DNA from: a virus
DNA: 49,476 bases
Strand: one strand, 5' to 3'
Virus record (IMG/VR): IMGVR_UViG_3300044695_003832
Location: 1 to 49,476 of that record
Position 1 is the first letter of the stretch. Every line of letters starts with the position of its first letter. Shown piece after piece: positions 9,294-16,925 of the stretch. Below the pieces are notes generated by a model. The model searched no databases, was not told where the DNA came from, and saw only the letters and a program-made list of their open reading frames with translations. The position numbers were made by a program, and so were the translations under genes.

Positions 9294-9817
9294 TGGCACA
9301 TGCAACAGTATCTGATCTTCTGATGCGTTACGACCTCCGTAGAATTGGTGATCTTGTACTAGACACAGATCAACGAGCTACTGCGGAGGAACTAGCCGGA
9401 AACAGCACAGCAGGGGTGGTCGTACAGACCGCCCTTTCTGATGCATCAGGCATGATCAACAGTGCAATTTTAGCAGGTGGCAGGTATAAACTTGAAGACC
9501 TGTTAGCAATGACAACAGATTCTAAAGCCTACCTTAAAAGACTGTGTTGTGATCTAGCTTACGGATTACTAATTTCTAGGCGTGGGTATGGGGGTGCTGA
9601 CTTAGATGCAATGACATCTAGATCTAAAGAATCAGAAGCCATACTAGAGTTATTGCGTACAGGCGAACGTATGTTTGAAATTGAAAAAAATGAACAGGCC
9701 TCTACACCACAACAAGCACAAATAAGTAAAAACATTGCTTTATTTTCTCAAGAATTAGATAGGTACTTTGGTATCAGGCAATCAGCAGCAAACGAATATT
9801 TTAACCCAAGGAACTAA
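9293..9817 (+). CDS. Head-tail connector, Gp36-like (DUF1320)
   Basis: It encodes 174 residues and its ATG overlaps the stop of the capsid gene (TAATG). The pattern ATVSDLLMRYDLRRIGDL, then ALSDASGMINSAI, a GGRYKLEDLL segment, a cysteine-containing helix LCCDLAYGLLISRR and a later RTGERMFEI match the helical Gp36/DUF1320 family, which includes Mu gp36. These proteins bind below the portal and help close the head-tail interface. Its place immediately after the major capsid gene agrees with that role. Confidence 0.7.
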   Translation: MAHATVSDLLMRYDLRRIGDLVLDTDQRATAEELAGNSTAGVVVQTALSDASGMINSAILAGGRYKLEDLLAMTTDSKAYLKRLCCDLAYGLLISRRGYGGADLDAMTSRSKESEAILELLRTGERMFEIEKNEQASTPQQAQISKNIALFSQELDRYFGIRQSAANEYFNPRN

Positions 9818-9819
9818 AC

Positions 9820-10467
9820 ATGGCACAGATAATTACAACTGGACCAGCGCATATTTTTATTGGGCGCTCCGAACTAGATGTAGATATTGATTCTTTAGAG
9901 TATTTAGGCACTTGTCAAAAAAGCCCTGGCATTACTATTCAAACACTCAAGGAAGATGTTGTGAATGATATCGGTGGCGAAACCCCGATATCATTCTCTA
10001 ACCAAGGTCAGGTTGGACAAATTAAACTAACCTTGAATAGATATGACGAAGCCGTTTTTGCAAAAATAGCAACTGGCCTATACAGCAATGGGCTTAATCG
10101 TGGTGAGATCACTCGTAATCAAATGGGAGTTCTAGCACAAGGAATGGGGTTTGATTTTGATTTGTTGTTTTACTTTCCATTCCACCAAGCATTCTTGTCA
10201 GGTAGCACTTCGCCTTCCCACACAACATCACACCCTGAAGGAATTCACTTTACATCAGTTGTGCCAGTTAAAGAGAAGTTATCCGAAATGGGAACACGTG
10301 CACGAACGGTATCGTTAGATCTTAAGTGCATTCCAAAAATGTATTTATCTAACACCAATGCGGACAGCAACAGCACTACAGGACCAGTAAGCCCAAACAT
10401 CAGAGAGTTCATACTGTACAACCACATTAAGACTGTTTCTGCAACCCTTAAAGCAAAGGTGAACTAA
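9820..10467 (+). CDS. Tail-tube-like structural protein, paralogue 1
   Basis: It encodes 215 residues, starting two bases after the previous stop. The N terminus (ITTGPAHIFIGR, LEYLGTCQKSPGI, DVVNDIGGETPISF, GQVGQIKLTLNRYDEAV) aligns by eye with the product of the next gene, so the two arose by duplication. A beta-rich protein with a G-x-x-P-I-x-x-x-x-x-G core placed after the head connectors is what is expected for a tail tube or connector-tube protein. I do not recognise a specific family, so the tube role is inferred from position and fold impression. Confidence 0.6.
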   Translation: MAQIITTGPAHIFIGRSELDVDIDSLEYLGTCQKSPGITIQTLKEDVVNDIGGETPISFSNQGQVGQIKLTLNRYDEAVFAKIATGLYSNGLNRGEITRNQMGVLAQGMGFDFDLLFYFPFHQAFLSGSTSPSHTTSHPEGIHFTSVVPVKEKLSEMGTRARTVSLDLKCIPKMYLSNTNADSNSTTGPVSPNIREFILYNHIKTVSATLKAKVN

Positions 10468-10469
10468 CT

Positions 10470-11132
10470 ATGCCAGCTAAAATACACACAACAGGACCCG
10501 CGCATGTTTATGTAGGTCACAAGTCTGATTTACCTGCAACAGGTATTTACCTAGGAACTTGTGAAAGATCCCCTGAATTTGAAACTGAATTTAAATGGGC
10601 GGATATTCAAAACGACATTGCAGGTTCAGCACCAATTGATTGTGTTTTCAAAGGTATGATGAGCAAACTGCAATTCCTAATGACTCGATTTAATGAGTCT
10701 AACGTGCAGAACTTTGTAGGTAATGTAAACTCTAGAGTAAAGCGACACGGACTTTCACATCAACCTGGTATTACTGATGGTGGTCAGATAGGGGCACTTT
10801 CTGAGTATTCTCAATCATCTATAGCAAACGCAGGTTATTGGATGGCTATCAAATTTGAATTTGCTGCACTAACACCTGTAGATTCCTATTTACCTGAAGG
10901 TTACTTCTTTCCATCTGTTAGCCCATCTCAGTTTGGATATGAAGAAGGGTCACTAGGAACAAACGGCAAAAAACTTATGCTAGGTGTTGAAGCACACGCA
11001 GCGGTTGTTAAGCCAGGTGTTTACGCAGCTAATGGTACAAATTCAGGTATGACCTTAGGCGATTACACCTTGCGTCTGTATTCAACAGACTCAGACGTTT
11101 TTAATTTTGCAGCACTTCCTAACATTGATTAA
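10470..11132 (+). CDS. Tail-tube-like structural protein, paralogue 2
   Basis: This 220-residue protein is the diverged duplicate of its upstream neighbour: TTGPAHVYVGH, IYLGTCERSPEF, DIQNDIAGSAPIDC and a GMMSKLQFLMTRFNESNV segment line up with the equivalent segments there. Identity looks low beyond the first 80 residues, so the duplication is old or the copies have specialised, for instance as tube and tube-initiator or as inner and outer ring proteins. The two genes are only two bases apart, so equimolar translation is likely. No catalytic motif is present. Confidence 0.6.
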   Translation: MPAKIHTTGPAHVYVGHKSDLPATGIYLGTCERSPEFETEFKWADIQNDIAGSAPIDCVFKGMMSKLQFLMTRFNESNVQNFVGNVNSRVKRHGLSHQPGITDGGQIGALSEYSQSSIANAGYWMAIKFEFAALTPVDSYLPEGYFFPSVSPSQFGYEEGSLGTNGKKLMLGVEAHAAVVKPGVYAANGTNSGMTLGDYTLRLYSTDSDVFNFAALPNID

Positions 11133-11143
11133 TAGGTGCACCA

Positions 11144-12373
11144 ATGCCTGAAAAACCAAACATGATCCCTATAGATCACGATAAGCCTAGGTTTAACCCC
11201 CTAGGCTTAAAAAATCCCCCTAAGGCTCCTGAAGAGCTTATAAAAGGCACTGATTTAGATTATTCTAAAGAAGCGATATCAAAACGCGCAATGCCTAGCT
11301 ACCTACTTGACCAATTACAAAAACAAGGTGGGTTTAGTACTAATCCTGAAGTACGAGACAAGGTTAACGCCACAATCAGAATGCAACAAGAAAAAGATTC
11401 TGAGGTTATGGCTGGACCTAACTGGAGTAAGGACGATCTAAAAAACCTAAAATCTGAGAGATTACAAGACCTAAAAAAAGTAGATGAGAAACACAATCTA
11501 ATTGGTACTGGTAAAAACGACACAAGGGAGCAGCGTATATTCTTTAGCGCGTTAAAAAACCAATCAGGTAGAACTAGCAGCTTGTCACAAGACACAGACA
11601 GGCAGGGAAAGAAGCCAGAAACAATACTCCCAACAACTAGCTTTGTTGACCAATTCCCTTTCAACATGGTTACAGGTATTCCAACCGCTAAGTTTGCAAA
11701 CTCTGTAAAACCTGAAACAACCCTAAAAGGTTTATCTAAATCATTTAAAGATGTTTTTAGCTTTTTTTCAAACCCTAAACAGCAAAACTCCTTGATGCCT
11801 GTTCCAAGTGTGGATAAGCCAGAAAACGCACCTAGCCCTGCACCTAGCCCTGCACCTAGCCCTGCTCCTACACCAACAACGGCACTTAAAGGTCCTGTTA
11901 CTAAACCACCACCTGTAATTCCAAAACCTGTGCCTGTGACACCTGTACCACCTATACCAAATCCTATTCCACCTGATCCGGGTAAAGTAGATCCGGGTAA
12001 AGTAGATCCAGAGGAAAGTCCAGAAGACGAAATAAGACGCAGAAAAAGGGAAGAAGAGGATCAAAAAAGAAAAGATCCTAAGCCTGTAGAAAATCCTAAA
12101 CCTGTTGATCCTAAACCACAAGAACCGGATCCAGAAAAACAATACAAGATGGAGCCTAAGCCTAAACCAGCGGAACCTGCTCCACCAGACAAAAAAGAAG
12201 AACCACCTAAAAAAGAAAAAGCGCCTGAACCTTTGCAAGTACCATTTATGTTGCCTATGCAATCAAGTGTTCAAGCATTCCCTAGCATGGTAATAGGTAT
12301 TCCAACCCACAGTGCTCCATCCTTCGAAAAAACCCAACTAGAGATAAATTACTATTCCGAACTGGGGTTCTAA
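11144..12373 (+). CDS. Proline/lysine-rich tail-region protein, unknown function
   Basis: It encodes 409 residues. The middle (residues about 225-375) is almost wholly Pro, Lys, Glu and Asp, built partly on tandem DNA repeats (three 12-base copies giving PSPA, two 15-base copies giving DPGKV). Two similar short segments flank it: PFNMVTGIPTAKFAN near residue 175 and FPSMVIGIPTHSAP near 390. These may be binding motifs presented at the ends of a flexible arm. It lies between tube-like and tail-completion genes, where a tape measure often sits, but it lacks the helical character of one. Function is unknown. Confidence 0.6.
   Translation: MPEKPNMIPIDHDKPRFNPLGLKNPPKAPEELIKGTDLDYSKEAISKRAMPSYLLDQLQKQGGFSTNPEVRDKVNATIRMQQEKDSEVMAGPNWSKDDLKNLKSERLQDLKKVDEKHNLIGTGKNDTREQRIFFSALKNQSGRTSSLSQDTDRQGKKPETILPTTSFVDQFPFNMVTGIPTAKFANSVKPETTLKGLSKSFKDVFSFFSNPKQQNSLMPVPSVDKPENAPSPAPSPAPSPAPTPTTALKGPVTKPPPVIPKPVPVTPVPPIPNPIPPDPGKVDPGKVDPEESPEDEIRRRKREEEDQKRKDPKPVENPKPVDPKPQEPDPEKQYKMEPKPKPAEPAPPDKKEEPPKKEKAPEPLQVPFMLPMQSSVQAFPSMVIGIPTHSAPSFEKTQLEINYYSELGF
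11831..11866 (+). repeat. Three tandem 12-base repeats
   Basis: The unit CCTAGCCCTGCA occurs three times in a row, the last copy ending in T, and encodes Pro-Ser-Pro-Ala units in the flexible arm of the protein at 11144. The near identity of the copies points to recent slippage. Confidence 0.9.
11975..12004 (+). repeat. Two tandem 15-base repeats
   Basis: Two identical copies of GATCCGGGTAAAGTA encode DPGKV repeats in the same flexible arm. A third partial copy (GATCC) follows. Confidence 0.88.
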
Positions 12374-12904
12374 ATGGCACAAGTAAAATCCCCAATTGTT
12401 GACATCCTAAAAGCTATAAAGACAGCAATTAAAACCAGCTTAGGTATCACCAATGAAACAACAGTTAAGATTGTGGCTAGGGATGACCTACCTATTTATT
12501 CAGGGGATTTTGATGTACTTATAAAGGCTAACCTGCCCTACCCTATTGAAGAGTTCGTTTCTGGAGCAGGTAGAACAGCTAGCGTAGTTCTTAGAACTAT
12601 CACCATAGTAATACGCACTAGGTTGGGTGTTGATAGAAGTGACACTGATGAACGTGCTCTGATGGATCCTATTTACGGTCACCTTAGGCGTGAAGAGCAG
12701 ATATTAAATTGCTTGCACTTAAAATTCTTAAACAATACCAACGGTGACATGATAAGCGTAGAACCAGTACGCTTAAGCGAACCTAATTCTGCTTGGGGCG
12801 AAATAGCACATTACAACAAAGAAGATTCGGACAAGTCATCACAACGCCAAGTATCCAGGTCATTTTTGAACTTTGAAGTCAAATACATAATGGACGTGGC
12901 ATAA
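12374..12904 (+). CDS. Tail-completion or tail-terminator-like protein
   Basis: It encodes 176 residues, starting directly after the stop codon of the previous gene. The layout, an N-terminal helix (SPIVDILKAIKTAIKTSL), then beta strands VKIVARDDLPIY, a conserved-looking VVLRTITIVIRTRLGVDRSDTDE and a C-terminal mixed alpha/beta part ending FEVKYIMDVA, resembles the small alpha/beta tail-terminator or tail-completion proteins that cap the tail tube. The RTRLGVDRSD segment fits a strand followed by an exposed loop. The family is not securely identified, and position is part of the evidence. Confidence 0.5.
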   Translation: MAQVKSPIVDILKAIKTAIKTSLGITNETTVKIVARDDLPIYSGDFDVLIKANLPYPIEEFVSGAGRTASVVLRTITIVIRTRLGVDRSDTDERALMDPIYGHLRREEQILNCLHLKFLNNTNGDMISVEPVRLSEPNSAWGEIAHYNKEDSDKSSQRQVSRSFLNFEVKYIMDVA

Positions 12905-14472
12905 TGGGAATATCTGCAAACTACCTTGAGTACGGTCCAATTAAAATCAATCTTGTACACGTCAAAGAGTACAAGCGCGAACCTATGTACGCCGACAAAG
13001 AGCAAACACATTACCTCTACACTAGGCACACACTAAGCGTAGAAGGCGTTATAGCTCAAGACAACGAGATTAATTTTAAGACATTTGAAGTTGCGGACGA
13101 TGCTATTGAAGTAGATGTAATTATTAAGCACTTCCTTACTCAACCAAGACAAAAACTAAAATATGTAGTTGGTGGTACGATTCTTTTAGAAAGTCCTGAA
13201 GAAGGCCAGATCATAGATTGTTCTAATGGTCCAAAGCCTAAGGGTTTTACAATCAACAGAATAAATGGCGTGAAGAGTGCTCAAGTAACTTTCACAATAC
13301 AGACAGATGTAAATGACGCACATTTATTTGGTGCACCTAAGTACGCTATTTTGAGCAACAGCTACACGATGGAACACATTATTGACCAAGACTACTACAC
13401 ATCAAGAAAAGTGTCAGGGATGATACACTTTAGAACTGATGTGATGATTGATGAAAACATATCTCCTGACGATTTTAGAGAGCTAATAAATATACCCACA
13501 CCTGTCACAATGAAGAGGGATCTAGTTAAGTGTAGGCTTCACCCAGGTTCGATGAAGATGGAGTATTCATTCATCGACAGGGAGACACACTTCCACCTAG
13601 ATAATCGACTAAATAAGCCATTAGACTACAACGGGTTTCACAAACCCAACATGAAAAACATAACACGCCTAGAAATAACCCAGGGCGTGACATGTATGCA
13701 ACCTACTACATATTCCGCAGCACAAGATGCATATAAAGCGGCAAGCACAACTATGGACGCAGGTAGCAAGGGGATGCAGAGATGGAAAACCCTAGGTAAT
13801 GTAGGAGCAGCTATTGGTGCTGCTTTGCCTGTTACTGAAGAGACTCTAACTATTCAGGTGTATGGTAATAACTTGTCTGATAAAACTGATTTAGAATACC
13901 TGATTTATTACATAGTTCAAAAAAAGCTTCCCTACCAACAGTCAGCAGGTAAATACAATTTTAAACTTGAAATAGACGCTATGGGTAGTTACGCGCGTAT
14001 TCAGGTAAACCGAACAAGTAGCCCACTAAATGTCACAGCCGAAGGTGTTACAAATCTATTAGGTACTGATTTATCCAAGTGGCTATTCGGGCCACAAAAA
14101 AACGCCGACTTACATAACAGGTTTCTAGATGCTTCTGTAATTCTAACTGGGGATAAGTTTGATTTAAATCGACTTCACAACAAGAGCTTTTTTGCAGATT
14201 TACAAAAAGACAAGACGTATGGGGAAAGCATGGATGGTGTTTTCATGAAGACCTATGTGAAGGGGCAACTAAATCCTGATCTTATAGACCTATCTCCTAT
14301 ATCGGCTAGAAACGGTAGTGATCAGATGAGGGGGTCATTCCTCGAGCAGATATTTGTTGAGGGTGTACGATCCAACCCAACAGAATATCCAATAGATCCA
14401 CATCAAAACACGCACGAGTACTACGAAAAAGACAATACATTTGAACAACACTTGGGGGATAAAAACAAATGA
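12904..14472 (+). CDS. Tail-region structural protein, unknown
   Basis: This 522-residue protein starts within the TAATG of its neighbour. The N-terminal 170 residues are beta-rich (KINLVHVKEYKREP, YTRHTLSVEGVIAQDN, VTFTIQTDV) and resemble a baseplate or tube-like beta sandwich; a second beta region lies at about 180-260. A small Ala/Gly-rich stretch near residue 290-305 (GNVGAAIGAALPVT) is not hydrophobic enough for a certain membrane segment. The C-terminal 100 residues are polar. Context places it with tail/baseplate genes; I recognise no known family. Confidence 0.6.
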   Translation: MGISANYLEYGPIKINLVHVKEYKREPMYADKEQTHYLYTRHTLSVEGVIAQDNEINFKTFEVADDAIEVDVIIKHFLTQPRQKLKYVVGGTILLESPEEGQIIDCSNGPKPKGFTINRINGVKSAQVTFTIQTDVNDAHLFGAPKYAILSNSYTMEHIIDQDYYTSRKVSGMIHFRTDVMIDENISPDDFRELINIPTPVTMKRDLVKCRLHPGSMKMEYSFIDRETHFHLDNRLNKPLDYNGFHKPNMKNITRLEITQGVTCMQPTTYSAAQDAYKAASTTMDAGSKGMQRWKTLGNVGAAIGAALPVTEETLTIQVYGNNLSDKTDLEYLIYYIVQKKLPYQQSAGKYNFKLEIDAMGSYARIQVNRTSSPLNVTAEGVTNLLGTDLSKWLFGPQKNADLHNRFLDASVILTGDKFDLNRLHNKSFFADLQKDKTYGESMDGVFMKTYVKGQLNPDLIDLSPISARNGSDQMRGSFLEQIFVEGVRSNPTEYPIDPHQNTHEYYEKDNTFEQHLGDKNK

Positions 14473-15023
14473 GTTATTATTCCAGAATAAAGCAAGCAAA
14501 CAGCGGAAATATAGGGGTTGAGGGTACTCAATACCCTAGAAAAAGTATTCGCTATTACAGAGAAGATAAAAACCCTATTAAGGCTAAACCTAAACTTCCG
14601 GTGCGAGAAGAAGAATTAAAAGACGTTTTTATAGATCCAGTAGTAGCAAAAATTCAAATTTCTAAAAGGTCAAAACTAAGTGCTGAAGGCAAAGTACGTT
14701 TCGACAAAATTTTAAACTCTCAGGTAAGTAATTTTATCTTTAAAAACTTCCCATGGGATAAAACTAAAAAGCCTAGAGAACTTTGGGTAGAAATTGGTGT
14801 AGTTCAAGAAGATGTAATGCTAACTGGCTTTGAATCTTTTAACAGTTGGTACAAGGTTTATAAGACTGCGAATGCTAACCGATCTAGCGCAGAAGGTGGC
14901 ACAGGTTTCTGGATGCTAGCAATCAATAAACTCATGAGCGGTGGATATCACGCTGATACAGGTATAGATCTATCCGCTCTAGATACACTTCTGCGAAAAA
15001 TTGAGGAGCAGTACGATGAGTAA
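14469..15023 (+). CDS. Hypothetical tail-region protein
   Basis: It encodes 184 residues; the ATG overlaps the previous TGA in an ATGA arrangement, a sign of coupled translation. The first 60 residues are basic and tyrosine-rich, followed by a helical section with KVRFDKILNSQVSNFIF and a C-terminal part with GGTGFWMLAINKLM and a short helix. Its end overlaps the next gene by eight bases. The position might suggest a tail-assembly chaperone, but no slippery frameshift site or fusion pattern is apparent. Confidence 0.6.
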   Translation: MSYYSRIKQANSGNIGVEGTQYPRKSIRYYREDKNPIKAKPKLPVREEELKDVFIDPVVAKIQISKRSKLSAEGKVRFDKILNSQVSNFIFKNFPWDKTKKPRELWVEIGVVQEDVMLTGFESFNSWYKVYKTANANRSSAEGGTGFWMLAINKLMSGGYHADTGIDLSALDTLLRKIEEQYDE

Positions 15024-15552
15024 CCCTAACTCTAGAAAAGTGTTAATATCTCTAGCGCACGCCAGATTCCCATACACTATGGCTAGCATCTCTGTGTCGT
15101 ATTTAACGGAAAACACTATTCTAAAAAGCACTGTGCTTGGGCTACAAGCATCTTCTAAAATATTTGAATTAGGATCAACTGCGACAGAGACAGTAATATT
15201 CTCATTTGTACGGTCTAACAAACCACCGGACATACCATCTTTTCTAAGCCAGTACACGTCTTTAAACAAAAGAACCCTTATAAGCCACACGGTTCGCATG
15301 GAAGCTCCAGAGGTTAACCACACAACAGGAACTACAGAATATTCCTGTAGCGGTTCAGCGGTGTACATGTTAGAATATTCAGATATTTATAGTCTGAAAT
15401 CTAAGAGGTTTTTCTACCCTAGAAGCCCTATTGATGGAAACGATATTTTTGCTCATACATCCTCATTAAACGGCGAAAACACGGAAGATTGGACATCCTT
15501 TGTTTTCGACTGGATGGGCGGCATGGAATACTCCACAACACCTACAAACTAA
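15016..15552 (+). CDS. Hypothetical tail-region protein
   Basis: The ATG at 15016 is selected because GAGGAG lies seven bases upstream, inside the end of the previous gene; this gives 178 residues. The protein is beta-rich, threonine/serine-rich and lacks membrane segments, with TETVIFSFVRSN, an STTGTTEYSCSGS-like polar patch and a C terminus ending FDWMGGMEYSTTP. It is encoded between two structural genes with 11-base spacing to the next. I do not recognise the family; a small baseplate or tail-tip component is possible. Confidence 0.58.
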   Translation: MSNPNSRKVLISLAHARFPYTMASISVSYLTENTILKSTVLGLQASSKIFELGSTATETVIFSFVRSNKPPDIPSFLSQYTSLNKRTLISHTVRMEAPEVNHTTGTTEYSCSGSAVYMLEYSDIYSLKSKRFFYPRSPIDGNDIFAHTSSLNGENTEDWTSFVFDWMGGMEYSTTPTN

Positions 15553-15563
15553 CAGGATAAACC

Positions 15564-16925
15564 ATGATAGATTACACAGGAACCTATGGGCTATTCACCA
15601 AGCTAGGCCTTATCGGTGGGTTTATATCTGATATAAACACGTTTCAAAAATCGCTTGTAAACGTAAAATCCCCAACACTTACAAATAAGTTTACATCCAA
15701 CGGTAAGACCAAAATTGTACTTAATTACATACCTGCTATTGATACTCAAATTAGCACGGTGAGTGATCTTGTGCCTGGAGTATTTGTGGATGTTGCAGAA
15801 AATGTATTAATAGATTCTGTAACCACAAACGACCCCTTAATACCTGCGAATGTGGATGATTGCCTGTTAGAGCTAGTGTCTCAGATGAAGCAAGACAATA
15901 TAACGGTACAGAAGATGTTAAACACTGTAACCGTATCAGACTCAAGCGGACTAAATTTAATTAATGTTGCGGTTGTTAATGCGGATGGCGGTTCTAACCA
16001 ACACACCCTAGCTGAAAATATAAGACTAGAGGTAACCGCTGATTCATTCACAGGTGGTGCTGGTGCAGGTAACGAAACACTAACAGTTATTGCAAAAGAC
16101 ACTGCCACCGGGGTGTTTAACTACGACTACCCATCAGGCTCAGGTGCGGATATTACTATTGAGCGCGTTAACATTAACGCCAGTGCATCTGAAGGAAACT
16201 CTATAACAAATGGTAATTTTAATCTTACAGACGCAGCAACACCAACCATACCTACTAATTGGGATGCGGTAACATCCTACGGTGTAGCTGGAACGAATTG
16301 GCTTGTTTCCCCAAACGGATTAAAAATTCAAAACTTGGCAAGTGTTCGACTAAAGCAAAATGTGTCATCTTATGTAAGTGCTAAGAAGGTGTACCATGTG
16401 CACTTTAGGTTTAAGTTAAACGCCTCTGCTGTTTTGTCTAGTGGTTCAATTACAGTAGATTTAGTAGATTCTTCTGATAACACGATGGTGGACAACTCTA
16501 ACGCATACCTAGCTAAAAGCGTTCTTTTTAGCTCAATCAATTCTGCAAACTTAGGTGTTTATCAAAATGTAGATGCAACCTTTGTAGTTGGATCAAAAAC
16601 ACCAACTACTGTTTTCTTAAGGATCATGTGCAACGGTACAAATCAAACCGGAGTTACAGTTGAGCTTAACAGGCTTGTTCTGACAGAGATGAACGCACTG
16701 TACACAGGTGGTCCGTACATCTCCCTGCTAGGTTTAGATTCAGAGCCTATGTACAAGGGGCAGCGTGTCAACATTTCCATCACAAAAACTTTAGATGGTG
16801 TTTCTACAACATACACAAACAACACTTTTCAAGTTTTGTTCAACAGGCTTTTTTCAACTGCGGAAAAAGGCATTACTTTACCATTTAGCACAGTACCAAG
16901 TGTATCGGACTCATTAATACAATAA
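15564..16925 (+). CDS. Tail/fibre-base protein with carbohydrate-binding-like domain
   Basis: It encodes 453 residues. Residues about 215-375 form a jelly-roll of the type found in carbohydrate-binding modules: NGNFNLTDAATPTIPTNWD at the start, then VRLKQNVS, VYHVHFRFKLNAS and FLRIMCNGTNQTGVTVELNRLVL at the end, a classic NG-F to V-D/E-L pattern. The first 200 residues are beta-rich with an ADGGSNQHT loop, and the last 70 look like a further beta domain. Receptor or glycan binding at the tail tip, or a baseplate-to-fibre link, is the likely role. Its stop overlaps the next ATG. Confidence 0.6.
   Translation: MIDYTGTYGLFTKLGLIGGFISDINTFQKSLVNVKSPTLTNKFTSNGKTKIVLNYIPAIDTQISTVSDLVPGVFVDVAENVLIDSVTTNDPLIPANVDDCLLELVSQMKQDNITVQKMLNTVTVSDSSGLNLINVAVVNADGGSNQHTLAENIRLEVTADSFTGGAGAGNETLTVIAKDTATGVFNYDYPSGSGADITIERVNINASASEGNSITNGNFNLTDAATPTIPTNWDAVTSYGVAGTNWLVSPNGLKIQNLASVRLKQNVSSYVSAKKVYHVHFRFKLNASAVLSSGSITVDLVDSSDNTMVDNSNAYLAKSVLFSSINSANLGVYQNVDATFVVGSKTPTTVFLRIMCNGTNQTGVTVELNRLVLTEMNALYTGGPYISLLGLDSEPMYKGQRVNISITKTLDGVSTTYTNNTFQVLFNRLFSTAEKGITLPFSTVPSVSDSLIQ

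Noticed and set aside
9111-9305. Opposite-strand open frames within the capsid gene and similar ones within terL, fibres and virion genes
   Set aside because: They are antisense shadows of long genes, without ribosome sites or protein-like composition.
15001-15015. TTG at 15001 as start of the 178-residue gene
   Set aside because: The GAGGAG site fits ATG 15016 and would lie downstream of the TTG.
12904-15552. Programmed frameshift tail-assembly chaperone pair
   Set aside because: No slippery heptamer in the overlaps; each gene has its own ribosome site.
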